NCBI GenBank assembly: GCA_005765155.1
Contig: VCCP01000003.1
Span: 6,076,001 to 6,140,000 of the forward strand
Direction of reading: 5' to 3'
Length of the DNA: 64,000 nucleotides
From: Zelopaecilomyces penicillatus
Lineage: Eukaryota; Ascomycota; Sordariomycetes; Hypocreales; Pseudodiploosporaceae
Every line of letters begins with the position of its first letter. Within the stretch, counting starts at the first letter, position 1. The position numbers were made by a program, and so were the translations under genes. The notes below the pieces were generated by a model. That model searched no databases. It was not told where the DNA came from and saw only the letters and a list, made by a program, of their open reading frames with translations. Below are positions 11,340 to 23,188 of the stretch, one piece after another.

Positions 11340-12002
11340 ATGGCGACCCCTCAGGATGCCCCGCAAAAGACCGTCATCGTCTCCTCGCAGAACCCCGTTA
11401 AGATCGCCGCCGCACGTGATGGCTTCACCCGCATGTTCCCCGACATTCCCTTCACCTTCCGCGGCGTGAGCGTGCCCTCAGGCGTAGCCGACCAGCCTAT
11501 CACCGACGCTGAGACTCTACAAGGCGCGCTGAATAGAGCACACAACGTGCGTGAGCTAGAGCCTACTGCGGACTACTGGATCGGCATTGAGGGCGGCGTA
11601 GATGATGAGCAGAAGACGCAGCCGGGAGGAGCGTCAAAGAGGCCGGGAGCTTCACTGCAGTCGTTTGCTTGGGTAGTTGTCGTAGGTAGAGAGGGGCGCC
11701 AGAAAGGAGCTGTTACTACTACTACTACCGGCAGTGAAGCAGATTCTTCTGGGAGAGAGGAATGGCGGACGGGCAAGGCACGTACATCGGCGTTTTATCA
11801 GCCCGAGGAGGTGGCTACGCTTGTTCGTGGTGGAATGGAGCTGGGACACGCAGATGATGAGGTTTTTGGGAAGACGAACTCGAAGCATCACAGCGGCTCG
11901 GTGGGCTTGTTGACGGGGGATCTGATTGATCGGTCGGCGTATTACATGCAGGCTGTGATTTTGGCGTTGATACCGTTTAAGAACTCGACGTTGACGTTTT
12001 GA
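11340..12002 (+). CDS. Inosine/xanthosine triphosphatase (YjjX/NTPase_1 family)
   Basis: An intronless gene encodes 220 residues. The family hydrolyses non-canonical purine triphosphates (ITP, XTP) to protect the nucleotide pool; it is distinct from the HAM1 ITPases. Evidence is the N-terminal VIVSSQNPVKIAAARDGF (the SxNPVK substrate-binding signature), the FRGVSVPSGVADQPITDAET segment typical of the family (V-x-SGV-x-x-QP), YWIGIEGGVDD at about 80-90, and the C-terminal GHADDEVFGKTNSKHHSGSVGLLTGDLIDR. The length is slightly above the bacterial 170-180, explained by a low-complexity insert with a Thr run near residues 122-140. Acts in the cytosol. There is no obvious functional tie to its neighbours. 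Confidence 0.92.
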   Translation: MATPQDAPQKTVIVSSQNPVKIAAARDGFTRMFPDIPFTFRGVSVPSGVADQPITDAETLQGALNRAHNVRELEPTADYWIGIEGGVDDEQKTQPGGASKRPGASLQSFAWVVVVGREGRQKGAVTTTTTGSEADSSGREEWRTGKARTSAFYQPEEVATLVRGGMELGHADDEVFGKTNSKHHSGSVGLLTGDLIDRSAYYMQAVILALIPFKNSTLTF

Positions 12003-12398
12003 GATCTCCAAGAGAAGAGTAACTAAAAACTACACGTTCGTTATGACCTCGACCATCAATCACTGTCACTAGGCAATGTTGCTGAACAAAACCTTGTAAA
12101 GTACACTTTCAACCTTGTTGATGAATAATCCTACGCTTCAGCATGCAAAAGGTGCGTTGTTATGTGACATTGGCAGCCTGATAGGGCCGAGTAATCACGC
12201 TCCGCCTCTTTTGCATCTGTTATGGACATGGGCGGCTGGAAAAATCCCAAGCACTTGATTGGGCATCAAACAAACAACAAACATTGCTTCACCATCATGA
12301 GGGGAAAGCACTACAAAGCACCGCAGTAATCTCCATCACTTCGAGGCCCGTTGGATATCAATCAAGTTTCTGCATGAAACATAGTATATCAGCGCAAT
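12003..12398. other. Short intergenic region, NLR gene promoter
   Basis: About 400 bp between the triphosphatase stop and the NLR start. The short ORF at 12284-12670 overlaps the NLR first exon in another frame and is a shadow. Nothing else is seen. Confidence 0.6.
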
Positions 12399-15300
12399 AT
12401 GGATATCTCTTGGAAACCCATCAAGAAGGGGTTCCGCAAGATGCTGAGACCCCGCGGCAGCCGGGGCGAAGGGGCATCCCCTCGGTCATCGTCTCCGCCT
12501 GCCTCTACGAACGCGAACCTGCATTGTACGCCAGGCATATCGTCTTCAGAAACTGGCCAACCTTTGCCTGTCATGCCTGTCGCTGCCCAAACTGCCACGC
12601 AAACGACGGTGTCGGATCCACCGTTGGCCACGCCCAATATGACGGCCCTCCCAGTATCCAGCGACACTGACCTATGGGCTCTTGCCTACGACGAAGCTCA
12701 GAAGCGGGAGGCTGAGCTGATGGCAGACTACATGAAGTATCTAGTCTCCCAGCTAGACGGCACTGCCACTGGTGGTGATTTCTCAAACGTTCAGTCTGTC
12801 CAGAGGATTGTACATGCATTGCTCCAACTTCGAGAGAAGAAGAAGTTGCAACTTTCTATTCTTGGGCACAATATCAAGATACGCACAGAGGTCGAAAAGC
12901 TGGCTAAGCTGCTCGTATGGTCTGATCCAATCGTTCAGAGCACTGTGAGCACTCAGCCATGTACAGCCTTGGCCTGGTGTGGTTTTTCGTTGCTTCTCCC
13001 TGTAGGTAAAATACTCTATGAATAACCATTGCTCTTGCTTACTTTATTAGCTCATTGCAAGCGGCCACACTCAAAACGAGGCCATGCTAACAGGCTTCAA
13101 TGAGATGAGCAATCTCCAGCTCTATTGGAGATCTTGCGAGGCCACCTATCTCAAAACGTCCTCAACATCACAACACTACCAGCATTCCATCGAACCGCTA
13201 GTCACACTCTATTCCTTCATCGTCGAGTACCAGGCCCGGGTCGTGTGCCATCTCTCAAAGCCCCAGCTCTGGCGCGCATGGGAAGATGTGACGGAATCCG
13301 ACAACTGGATTAAGATGACGCACTCGATGAAGAAGTTGGATGAAGGCTGCCTCCGGTTTATTAACTATGGAAATAATGAGGAAGTCAGAAAGCACCGTGA
13401 AACCCTGTTGGAAACGACTTTGCAGTCGCAGAACATCCAGCAAGAGATCCTGCAGAATATTAGAAAGGACAAACAAGACCAAGACGAACGACTTCTATTT
13501 GGGGACCTTGCGGAAGCAGCGGGTGACTATGAAAGAAACAAAAACATCAACCCAACGAGAGTCGCTGGAACTTGCGAGTGGTTCTTGACAAATGAACAAT
13601 TTTGCCAGTGGCGTGATGCAAAATCTTCAAGTCTTCTCTGGGTTTCAGCTGGTCCTGGACGTGGAAAGTCTGTCTTGGCACGGTCTCTCATTGATGAAGG
13701 CCATTTGCAAAGAGCTACTACTATCACAATCGAATCTTCAACCATTTCATCTACAACGTCGACTATCTGTTATTTCTTCTTCAAGGATGGTGGAGAAGGC
13801 CCCATGAATGGCGCTCAAGCTCTATGTGCCATACTGCATCAACTTTTTATAGCTTCACCTACCTCTGAACTGATCCAGCACGCGCTTCTAAGCCATAAGC
13901 AAAACGGTAGCACCGTCACCCAAAAGTTTCGCGAGCTATGGACAATCCTTATCAAGAGCGTAAGCTCCACAAATAGTGAAATCATTTGCATACTTGATGC
14001 TCTTGATGAGTGTAGCGAGGACAGCAGACAGGAAATAATCGGGGTGTTGACGGAATTCTATACTCTTCACAATGAAAAAGATGATCCCTCGAGACTAAAA
14101 TTTCTCGTCACCAGTCGACCGTATGAGGATTTGGGAACATCGTTTTATAGAATTCCGGCAACCGCAGCATATTTGCATTTCGATGGTGACGAAAAGTCCG
14201 ACCATATCTATAGAGAGATTGATCTTGTCATTGATGATGGAGTAAATAGACTTATGGGCGATTTTAATGTTCATGATCGATTGAGGATATCCGAACGTCT
14301 CAAAGAGATGGAGAATCGTACATATTTGTGGCTGCACTTGACATTCGACATTATTAATCGAAAACGAAGCAACTACGCCCGAGCGATAGATATAGACAGC
14401 CTGCTCTCTGGGCTGCCGTCTGAGGTATCCGATGCCTACGAGAAAATTCTCACGAGAAGCCAGGATGACCACCGGACTGCGATTCTTCTTCAGATCATCC
14501 TGGCTGCAACCCACCCTTTGACTCTAGATGAGGCGAATAATGCTCTCGCGTTGGGTTTAGAGAGTCACCAGCTGTCTTCATGTGCAGATTTGCAGGGATT
14601 GTTGTGGCCAAGAAATACTTTCAAGACTACATTGGAAAATCTATGCGGACTCTTCATCAGTGTTTATGACTCCAAGCTGTCATTTATTCATCAAACAGCG
14701 AGGGAGTTTCTTATTCATCCTAAGAAAGGAGGCAAGTGGAAGGGACGATTTAGAGATGCAGAGAAATCACACGGCACAATGTCAAAGATCTGTGCATCAT
14801 ATTTATTGATACCGGACCTTCTACCCATAATGGACGAAGAGGAGCCATCGTTTCTCTTTTACGCTGCGTCCAACTGGTCTTTACATTTCCGTTCACAGGA
14901 TGCATACTCGGTAGCCCAAAGTCGGGAGCAAGCACTCGAGCTTTGTCGCACATCAAACCCATCATCACAGCGTTTTCGAGCCTATCTCGCCAACGAGGAC
15001 TCCAAGTTCATGGAATATGATTGGAATTCTTGGTCGGACCTAAGCTTTGCAAGCTATCTTGGTCTAGCCGATATTGCAAACCATATGATAATAAATGAGC
15101 TGGCTGATGTCAATGGTCCAGTCGGATCAGAAGCACCAGCAGTGTATCTGGCACTAGATCGAGGCCACCTAGCAGTGATGCGTGTTTTTTTGAGCCATGG
15201 AGTCATTATCACCGATCAGCTGATAACCAGGGTCGCTTGTTCTACTTGCGAGATGATGAAATTATTTCTTGATGAACGGGGGGATCAGATCACCATCACC

Positions 15301-17295
15301 GAGGATGTGGTGAAAGCTGCAGCCAGCAACCGCTGGAATGGTAAAGAAGTGGTGGCATTACTTCTTGACCGATTAGGGGATCAGATCACCATCACTGAGA
15401 ATATAATGAAGGCTGTAGCTAAAAGGCTCTACGGTAGCAAAGAAATAATGGCATTACTTCTTGATCGAAAGGGGGATCAAATAATTCTCACAGAGAATAT
15501 ATTAAAGGCTGCAGCCACAAATCCTCGCAGTGGTCTAGAAATAATGACATTCCTTCTTGATCAAAGAGGGGATCAGATCACCATTACCGAGGATGTGATG
15601 AAAGCTGCAGTTATTAACCTCAGGGGTGGTAAAGAATTGGTGGCATTACTTCTTGACCGATTAGGGGATCAGATCACTATCACTGAGGATATAATGAAAG
15701 CTGCAGCAAGCAACAGCCGCACTGGTAAAGAAATAGTGGCATTACTTCTTGATCGAAAGAGGGATCAAATAATTATCACAGAGAACATATTAAAGGCTGT
15801 AGCTATACATCCTTATAATGGTATAGAAATAATGATATTCCTTCTTGATCAACGAGGGGATCAGATCACTATCACCGAGGATGTGATGAAAGCTGCAGTC
15901 ATCAACCCCTGGAGTGGCAAGGAAGTGGTGGCATTACTTCTTGATCGACTAGGGAATAATATCCCTATCACAGAGGACGTTTTGAGAACTGCGGCTACAA
16001 ATCCTGACAACGGCAAGGAAATAATGGCATTATTTCTCGACCAACGACGGGATCAGCTTACTATCACTGAGAACGTGATTGAGGCTGCAGCCGGAAACTC
16101 TACAAATGGCAAGGAAATAATAGGGCTATTAATGGGGGAAAGAGGAGACCATATCAGTATCACCGAGGTTTTATTGAAGGCTGTAGCAGGTTATGGTGAC
16201 GCACAAGCACTCGATAGGTTGTTCATGCGCATTGGCAAAGAGAGTGAACTAAAACAGTTTAAGCTGCGGAGCACGGCGTTGCATGCAACTATCATCGCAA
16301 ACATGCTCAGCAGTTTGCAAAAGTTCATCGACCAGGACATTGACATCAATTCGAAGGACAAGAATGGCTGGACGCCGCTAGCACTGGCCATTGGATACGA
16401 GCGAGAAGACATGATTAAAATACTACGAGATAGGGATGCAGTAATGGGACTAGAATCTCAACTGCCTCCAACAGAATGGGAAAAGCCCGAGACGAAATTT
16501 CCACTCCACGTGGACAAGCTGGAGGTGGCTACACAATGTATGGACTCATTATCGCGACTCAGTTCTATGTGCTATCTTTGTAAGCTGACTTATACAACTG
16601 CTTCTATTTAGCTACCGTCAATTTAACTGGAGAGGTTACTGTTAGAGCTAATCAATGCATATCTTTGCACCGAGATTCTTTCTACTTTGAGGTCACCATT
16701 CCAAAGATAGGAATCGAAAGGTAAGTGGAGCCCTTGCCGCCCACCCCCCCTTAGCACACTGGAATAAATAACAATGCTTTTATAGAATGTTTGCAGTTGG
16801 TTTCTGTTATGATGACAGACTGCGAGAGCCAATGCTAGGACATGATTCGCTTTCCTGGGGGTATCGTGGCAAAAATGGACACGTATACCACAATTCTTGG
16901 GATGGAAAGCCGTATGGTCCTACGTATACATCTGGGGACACTATCGGCTGTGGCGTGAATTTCAAGACCAAAACTGTGTTTTACACAAAGAATGGCAGCG
17001 TTCTTGGTGAGTCATTTCTTCTCGCCTTTTTGACCTTTTATGCAAAATCGATTTGGCTTCTACACAGAGCCCAGCTACGCTGCAAGGGCATCATGTGTCG
17101 TTGGGTTGGACATTTGAAACTGACACAGGATCAGGCTGTGCATTTGACGGCTCTGACATCAAGGGCCAATTGTATCCGGCTGTATCTTTTGCTTGTATCT
17201 ACACAGAGTGCAAGTTTAGTGCGAATTTTGGGCCGGAGGGTTTTCAGTACACGGGATCGTGGACCGACGAGGGCATGCATGGTGCCTCCCAATAG
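12399..17295 (+). CDS. NLR-like STAND protein: NACHT_N - NACHT - 32-residue repeats - ankyrin - SPRY
   Basis: Five exons (12399-13001, 13051-16579, 16612-16720, 16786-17006, 17129-17295) sum to 1542 residues in frame. After a disordered Ser/Pro-rich start, residues about 85-330 match the fungal NLR-associated N-terminal domain, with the usual W-x-GFSLLLP followed by QNEAMLTGF. The NACHT NTPase follows: Walker A GPGRGKS near residue 402 and Walker B ICILDALDEC near 514. A winged-helix-like stretch with DSKLSFIHQTAREFL comes next. Ten 32-residue repeats run from about 945 to 1250, then an ankyrin-like segment (DINSKDKNGWTPLALAI). The C-terminus is a SPRY domain: DSFYFEVTI, FAVGFC, TVFYTKNGSVLG, DIKGQLYPAVSF. 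Fungal NLRs sense non-self and trigger incompatibility or defence. SPRY as the last domain suggests a protein-binding sensor. The last intron (17007-17128) was chosen because it restores the NGSVLG-x-AF SPRY core; an acceptor at 17074 is also in frame. Confidence 0.88.
15280..16200 (+). repeat. 96-bp coding repeat array in the NLR gene
   Basis: Nine full 96-bp units start at 15280, 15376, 15472, 15568, 15664, 15760, 15856, 15952 and 16048, with a degenerate tenth from 16144. There are no indels. The protein unit is GDQITITEDVMKAAA, then a variable loop, then GKEIVALLLDRL. From memory this matches a fungal repeat family found in NLR-like proteins (an ankyrin-like DUF). Unit endings cycle DRL, DRK, DQR, DRL, DRK, DQR, DRL, showing a 288-bp higher-order period. 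Confidence 0.92.
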
Positions 17296-18744
17296 AACTG
17301 AATCAGAGGAATGGGATGACTACTAATTGCCACTTCTTTGGTGTTTTGGTATTTTGTCTGACATGCAGAGGTTTCGCATAGGGCATATATTCAGATCGAG
17401 ATACAATCTGCTTTGTTGAATTATATCCATTGTTGTATTCAAGTCTACTTTACCGACGTGATTTACGTGAAATGGAACTTTATACAGCGGAGAGCAGAAA
17501 ACAAAAATGTCACAAGAAAATGAGACTTGACCGATTCCAATGCAAATATATTACTACTTCTACTTGGCTTCCTGAGACCATCTTTAGCCGAAGCTGTGGC
17601 CAAACATCTAACAGGGAGACATTCGACACTCGTTTGGTGTTGGCCACGTTCGGCGCCATCGAATTCGAGAAAAGGGATTGTTTCAACCGCATCCACCAGA
17701 TCCTTTAGCCCTATATTTACCAATGACATAGCCGTGTTGTGCTAAATACTATCTTGTCATTGTCGAGAAAGATGATGGCAATTTGTGGACACGAGAGTGC
17801 TGCTATTTTCGAGCTAAAAAGCCAACATGGTAACTTTCGGTATATGGCTCCTCCATTCTTTCTATGTCATTGAGGGAGTCAACGAATTCGCTATTTGTAG
17901 TGGCGATGAGCGGCATAAGCTTATCAAGCGTGCTCTACCATTTCGTTGAGGTTTGACTATACTCCCCCCAGCAGATGACATGGGCGCAAACCAAGCTATG
18001 GCCCCGAAAAATACCTGCATATTTGAATAACTGGCATTGTATCGCACTGGGATGTGCAGAGTAATAATATGCAAACATCAATGCTCCCCTTATTTGGTCT
18101 TTTGATGTCTTGTCAATATGCATATGGCAAATATGCATAAATCTTCCACTAGCTGTAACCTCTGCACAAATAGTCTGAATGTTCGATCACGGTAATTATC
18201 CCATTCATTAACCGTAAACAAGCCCCCACCGATCTTCACACTAGACCGGAAATAACCTAGGGCGGAAAATCCCCCAAGCCCAGGCCGATGTTCCGCAGGC
18301 ACAGTGACGTCTCCTACTCCCACGCATCCTGGCAATCCCACCATTTTGCATCACCAACTTGTTGTGTCTCACCCTCCTCTCACCTACTCCGTCACTGCAT
18401 CGTCTCTACGCCGTGGCAGCGCAGTCATCATTCCATTCAACCCCCCTTGAAAGATACTAAGAACACTTCCAGACGGGCATCATCTGCACTGGCGGTTGGG
18501 ATACTCTGGGGATCCCCCCCCCCGCGAGACGCAGGCCGAGGGAGCTGCTGCATTCTCTGTGGCTGCCATTCTCTTGAGCTTACGACGACCTCACATCTAG
18601 AGTCTACGTGCTACGTGCCTCGCATTTATCTTTCACTTGCGATTGGGGAGTGGCCTTCCGCCGAGGTGGCGAGGACGCGAATTGACTGAACTCCAGAAGA
18701 CACCCAAAACCGACCCGACCAAAACAGACAGGACAAAGACAACA
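17296..18744. other. Intergenic region
   Basis: 1.4 kb without a convincing gene. Short ORFs on both strands around 17430-18340 have no motif. A run of ten C at 18516-18525 and CT-rich sequence lead into the transporter gene. The reading frame is open back to 18637 but lacks an ATG there. Confidence 0.55.
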
Positions 18745-20660
18745 ATGGCCAAACCAAAAGACGGGCCACGCTCGCCGGCTAGGTTAAAGTCTCGCACAGC
18801 ATCCTCAGGCTCGTTCCATGCCGGCGCGCCCTTCCCATCTCTCGCGCCGTTGCGACGCCAGTCTACATATCGATACCAGACCTTTCCCACGCCGCCGCCG
18901 AAAACCCCGCTCGAACAGCCAGAGAGGTTAAACGATGGCTCACGCCAATTCCCGTCCGCAATCGACGACTCATCGTCCGGTTCGTCCTTTTCGTCCGGCT
19001 CCAACCCGGAAGAGACACCGTTACCCGTGCGGCAGCTCCTCCTACTCGCGTTCCTGTCCCTGTCCGAACAAACAGCTCTCAACTCCATCGGTCCGTATCT
19101 GCCGGAGATGGTGGCCTCGATGCCCGGTATACCCGACGGCCAGAGCGGCCTATACGTTGGGATTATTGCGAGCGCATTTGCCTTGGCTCAGCTGTCAACC
19201 AATTTTCTGTGGGGCTACGCGTCGGACGTTGTCGGCCGGAAACCAGTGCTTCTGGCCGGCACCTTTTCGCTCATGTGTTGTTTTGGAGTCTTTGGCTTCT
19301 GTAGAGAATACTGGCATGTTGTGGTAGTCCACGCTGCCATGGGCATGCTCAATGGAAATGCTGCTTGTGTGCCGACCGTACTTGGTGAAGTAACGGACCG
19401 GTCAAATCAGAGCAAGGCCTTCACTTATCTGCCCATCATTTACTCTTTGGGGAGCATCACGGGTCCAGCCCTGGGAGGTATCCTGGTAGGACGTATGGGA
19501 TCTAGGTTTCCATATCTGCCACCAAATCTGCTCGGTGCGGCTATGCTGGCGACAAGCGTCGTCGTAGTTGCTATCTGGTTCGAGGAGACATTGGATGAGA
19601 GCGAGGGCGGCATCTGGAAACCGGCTTGGATAGACCGATGGTCAGGCAAGGTTGCACGCGTCTTTGGCCGAGGGTCACGGCGTCGGCAATCTTGGAGTTC
19701 CCGGTGGCCACGGTCCCAAGCGGCTGGACAGAGACAGTCTCTCCTTCAATCAGACGCCGCCTCATCCGTCTCCTCTGCGGATGATGATGAGGACTCACCA
19801 ATCGGTGATGACATGCATCACCAATCGAAACCTGATGATGAGGAGTCTGCTTCGCGACCCGTATGGCGCGAGATTATGAACCGCACTACTATAATGCTGC
19901 TGACGACATATCTTATTTTCCAATTGTCAAATATTAGCTTCAACAGTCTCTATCCCATCTTTGCGTCTACGCCGTCCCCGACGGGACGTGATTTGGGGCC
20001 AGGCAAGATTGGTGTCAGTCTCAGTCTGGCCGGCCTAGTCACAATCATATTCCAGGCCTTTCTTTTCGGACCGTTGAAAGCTAGACTGGGAAGTCTGGGC
20101 ACCTATCGATTTGCTCTTTTAGGTATTGCCATTAGCATGATTATCATGCCGTGGGTTGGATATATCGATGATAAGCCACTGTTTGGTATTGGTAGTGGTA
20201 AACTTTGGCTGTATACTGAGTTGGGGGTCGTGTTGATTATAAAGAACGTCTGCGCCGTGGGGGGACTATCAAGTGTGATGCTACTTGTACGTCTTCATTC
20301 TCAAAACCCTTATTCCATTAGGCCCTGCTAACTCCACACCTCCCACAGATCACCAACTCAGCACCCTCCCACGCGAGTCTAGGCACATTGAACGGCGTAG
20401 CTCAGACCCTTTCCGCACTCGGTCGCAGCTTTGGACCTTTCGTCTCTGGCGGCCTCTTCACACTTTCTATGGGCATTCATCCGAAAGGTGAAGCTCTCGC
20501 CTGGACTTTGTTTGGTGGACTAGCTCTTGTAGGCTGGGTCGCGTCTATGTTCATCCGCGGGGAGGGCCTAGAGAGCGACGACTGGCAGGGTGACGACGAT
20601 GACAACAGTGACAGCAACAGCGAAGATGGTGCACGTCAACAGAACGATCAATCGGCGTGA
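18745..20660 (+). CDS. Major facilitator superfamily transporter (proton-antiporter type)
   Basis: Two exons (18745-20286, 20349-20660; GTACGT donor, phase 0) encode 617 residues. The start is the first ATG of the frame (AACAATGGC context). A Ser/Pro-rich cytosolic N-terminus of about 125 residues precedes the first six membrane segments, starting QLLLLAFLSLSEQTALNSIGPYLPEM. The MFS signature between TM2 and TM3 reads GYASDVVGRKPVLLAG, and the antiporter motif is GSITGPALGGIL in TM5. A long hydrophilic central loop (about 310-410) rich in Ser, Asp and Arg separates the two halves. The C-terminal tail is acidic (ESDDWQGDDDDNSDSNSED). This architecture is common in the fungal drug/zinc-induced-facilitator-like group. 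Substrate cannot be told. It lies 17 kb from the NRPS, so a joint role is unlikely. Confidence 0.93.
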
Positions 20661-21508
20661 AAAGTTGACCATTTAAAATTGATTTTTCTATTTTTAGTGT
20701 TGTTCTGGCGGCCATTGGCCCTATGGAATTACGGCGTATATATTCGGGGAAGAAGCGATCTGCATTCATGATAGAGAAGGATATCACAAAACTTGTGCAT
20801 TTATTATTACTATTAACATATCAACTACTACATACAATCAATTTATCAGAAGTTCTAATGCTGCATATGCGTTGTTCTATATTGTCTTCACACCAGATTG
20901 AATTGTGGTGAGTGAGCAGTTGATCGTTGATGTTGTGCTGCGTATGAAAAGGGTGAAAATACCACAACTACGTAATCGACAACTACGTAATCGTGTCCGT
21001 CTCTTGAACTGGCGATGTTTGGATTTAGTGCCTTGGGTCAAGGGTTCCTTGTCTATATCCTGGTTGACAGACATAAGCCCGACACGAACTGACTGCCCTG
21101 GTGTCTTCAAACTAGGGTATATACATGCAAATGCTATTAGCAGTCAAGAAACTTTATACTGCTTGATGAATGAAATACCAATAGCTTTGATAGCCATTGC
21201 AAGGCCTGACCACAAGAGAAAGTACCGTGTCAATAAACTCTAGTAGACTATTGTAGTATGCAATAAATAGTGTATGATACACAGCAAAAATATATATTTG
21301 TACTTGAAATCAATATAATGCCATATAGCTGCTACCAGAATAAACACCGTTTAAGATGAATGTCATAAGCATGTATAACAAGCAAAGTCCCTTTCCTCTA
21401 CATCAACTGCCCCCGTCATAATCATGAATCAAACCCCAGAACCCAAAAGCGCCATGCCAGAATGCCACGCAGTTATTCCCAGAACCCCAATATCAAGTTG
21501 CCCCACGT
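20661..21508. other. Convergent intergenic region with a 15-bp tandem repeat
   Basis: AT-rich DNA between converging genes, probably both 3' UTRs. ACAACTACGTAATCG is repeated exactly twice in tandem (20964-20978, 20979-20993). The ORF at 20905-21243 has no motif and is not called. Confidence 0.6.
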
Positions 21509-22307
21509 CTAGTACCAAGCCGGCGGCGTTATCCAATGTTGTAGCATCCTATCGACTGCCCGAACCCACTCCCTTTCGAAACAAGCCGCTAGCTGTCGTA
21601 AGTCGTCAGCGCTAGGCGTCATATCCCCCCACATCTCTGGTCTTGCAGCCTCAAGAGAGGCGTAGAACACAATGAGGCCGTCGTCGCGGATCCGTGTGAG
21701 GCATAGCCACGCCATATTCCAGCTACGGTTGCTCTGGGGGTCGTTTCTGACGCGGATCTGGGCGTCCTGGAGTATATCGCTGCTGATGGGGTAGTTTACG
21801 GTAAGGCCACGGAGCTCGGTAAGTAGTTGATTGCTGGTCACGTAGTGGTTCCAGGCGGCGGTCATGGGTTGTTGGAATGCCCGGGCATCTTCTTCATCTT
21901 TGCAGGATGCTGCAGTTCGCTCGATGCGGCAAAGTTCTGTGAGGGTGTTGATGCGGTGGGTGGAGAGGGTTTGGAGCATTTGCTGAATGGTTTGCTAAAG
22001 TGTTTTTTGAAATGTGTAAGTTAGTCTTGTCTTGGAACGGAGATAACGCGGCCCAAGAGAGGAGCCAGGATTAAGGCAAATAGCCGACCCACGTACGTAC
22101 CTTGGACAGCTCTGACTTTTTACTCCCTTTGGACGCCTTGGAGCTAACGCTCGTACTGCGGGAGGACATTGACATTGCGGGTGTGATGGACTGAAACTGA
22201 TGTGGGTGACTGGTCGGCCCTGGAGTTTTATGCTGCTGGCTGGAGGAACTGCTTGGTATGAGCTTGAAGCGTGTTTTGAAGCTCAAAAGCGCCAGGTTAT
22301 CAGACAT
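21509..22307 (-). CDS. Small hypothetical protein
   Basis: Two exons on the minus strand (22307-22101, then 21994-21509) encode 230 residues. The GTACGT donor and TTTAG acceptor are in phase 0. The N-terminal 70 residues are Ser-rich and basic (MSMSSRSTSVSSKASKGSKKSE). The remainder is predicted mostly helical, with conserved-looking segments NYPISSDILQDAQIRVRN and RSWNMAWLCLTRIRDDGLI. I recognise no family. There is no signal peptide or membrane segment. It converges with the transporter gene, and its promoter would lie towards the retrotransposon, 750 bp away. Confidence 0.65.
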
Positions 22308-23059
22308 AGATATAAGTATATCTCTTCCTCAGACACATTTTAGGCTTCATTCGGCGTTGTCTAGTGCAATCTCAAATACTGTGTCCAATGAGAGAGCAGG
22401 ATGTGTCTCTTTGTCAGGCTTATGAGATGAAAAGGGTGTTACGATGATATCACCAGCCAAAGTTGGGCGAATAAGAGGCCCAAGACAGGTTGACGTGAGA
22501 TTCCCATGGGTATAAGGGATTCCTTGACGGATGAGACTCTAGGCAGCTAGTATATCCAGGTATTGTATTTGCAAGGGACGGTATAGGAGAGACAGTCATC
22601 ATCGAGCGAGCTTGATATTTAAGTACAAGACACCGTTATTAACAAGGCCATTATAGATTTCCTCTGGAATCCCGATCAGGAAACTCAGTGAAAGATGTCT
22701 GAAGACCCTTTTGTCATTGAAACACCCCTCTCAAGCCAAGTCGAAGTGGGGATCGTGCCGGCCAGGATAAACGGGTAAAAAACGTCATGACGGCACCCTA
22801 AGGTGTTTTCGTACCCGGCAGATCACTGTCCCGTTCCCGTTCCTAATCCTTTTTTGTGTTAATTTTGAACAGGAAAGGAAGAAGCGATCTTGGCATTGAA
22901 GCAGTAAAAAATAAGCGGAGGAGCGGTTTTGATCTGAGCCCATGCCATTCGCTTGGCTCATCCTATGAAAAGGCATAATGAACGACAGGGGGGTTCAGCG
23001 GGCTGGGTTATCCACTTTTCATTTCCCCCCACCACGTGGATCTCAGGTCTGCGAATAGA
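22308..23059. other. Intergenic region ahead of the retrotransposon
   Basis: 750 bp of unique-looking sequence. I see no ORF with motifs. It would be the promoter of the minus-strand hypothetical gene, and its right end is one side of the LINE insertion site. Confidence 0.55.
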
Positions 23060-23072
23060 AACACCGGGCTAT
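23060..23072. repeat. Left target-site duplication of the LINE
   Basis: AACACCGGGCTAT is found identically at 28697-28709. Its position just before the element and just after its (TAA)n tail identifies it as the target-site duplication made by insertion. Confidence 0.85.
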
Positions 23073-23188
23073 AAATATAAAGCTAAAAGAGCTTTTGGAC
23101 TCGTACGCCTCGCACTCTGCGACGCTGCCTCTAAAACGCATACTAATACAAGGACTGAATTCCTCGGGGTTAAGTACCCCTAGCTGCG

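Noticed and set aside
15280..16200. CRISPR-like array
   Set aside because: The 96-bp periodic units are coding repeats in an open frame of a eukaryotic NLR gene.
17068..17128. NLR exon starting at 17068, 17070 or 17075
   Set aside because: The first two acceptors give the wrong frame for the SPRY end. 17075 is in frame but interrupts the NGSVLG-x-AF core that the 17129 acceptor restores.
18637..18744. Upstream start of the MFS transporter at 18637
   Set aside because: That frame start is a TTG; the first ATG at 18745 has a good context.
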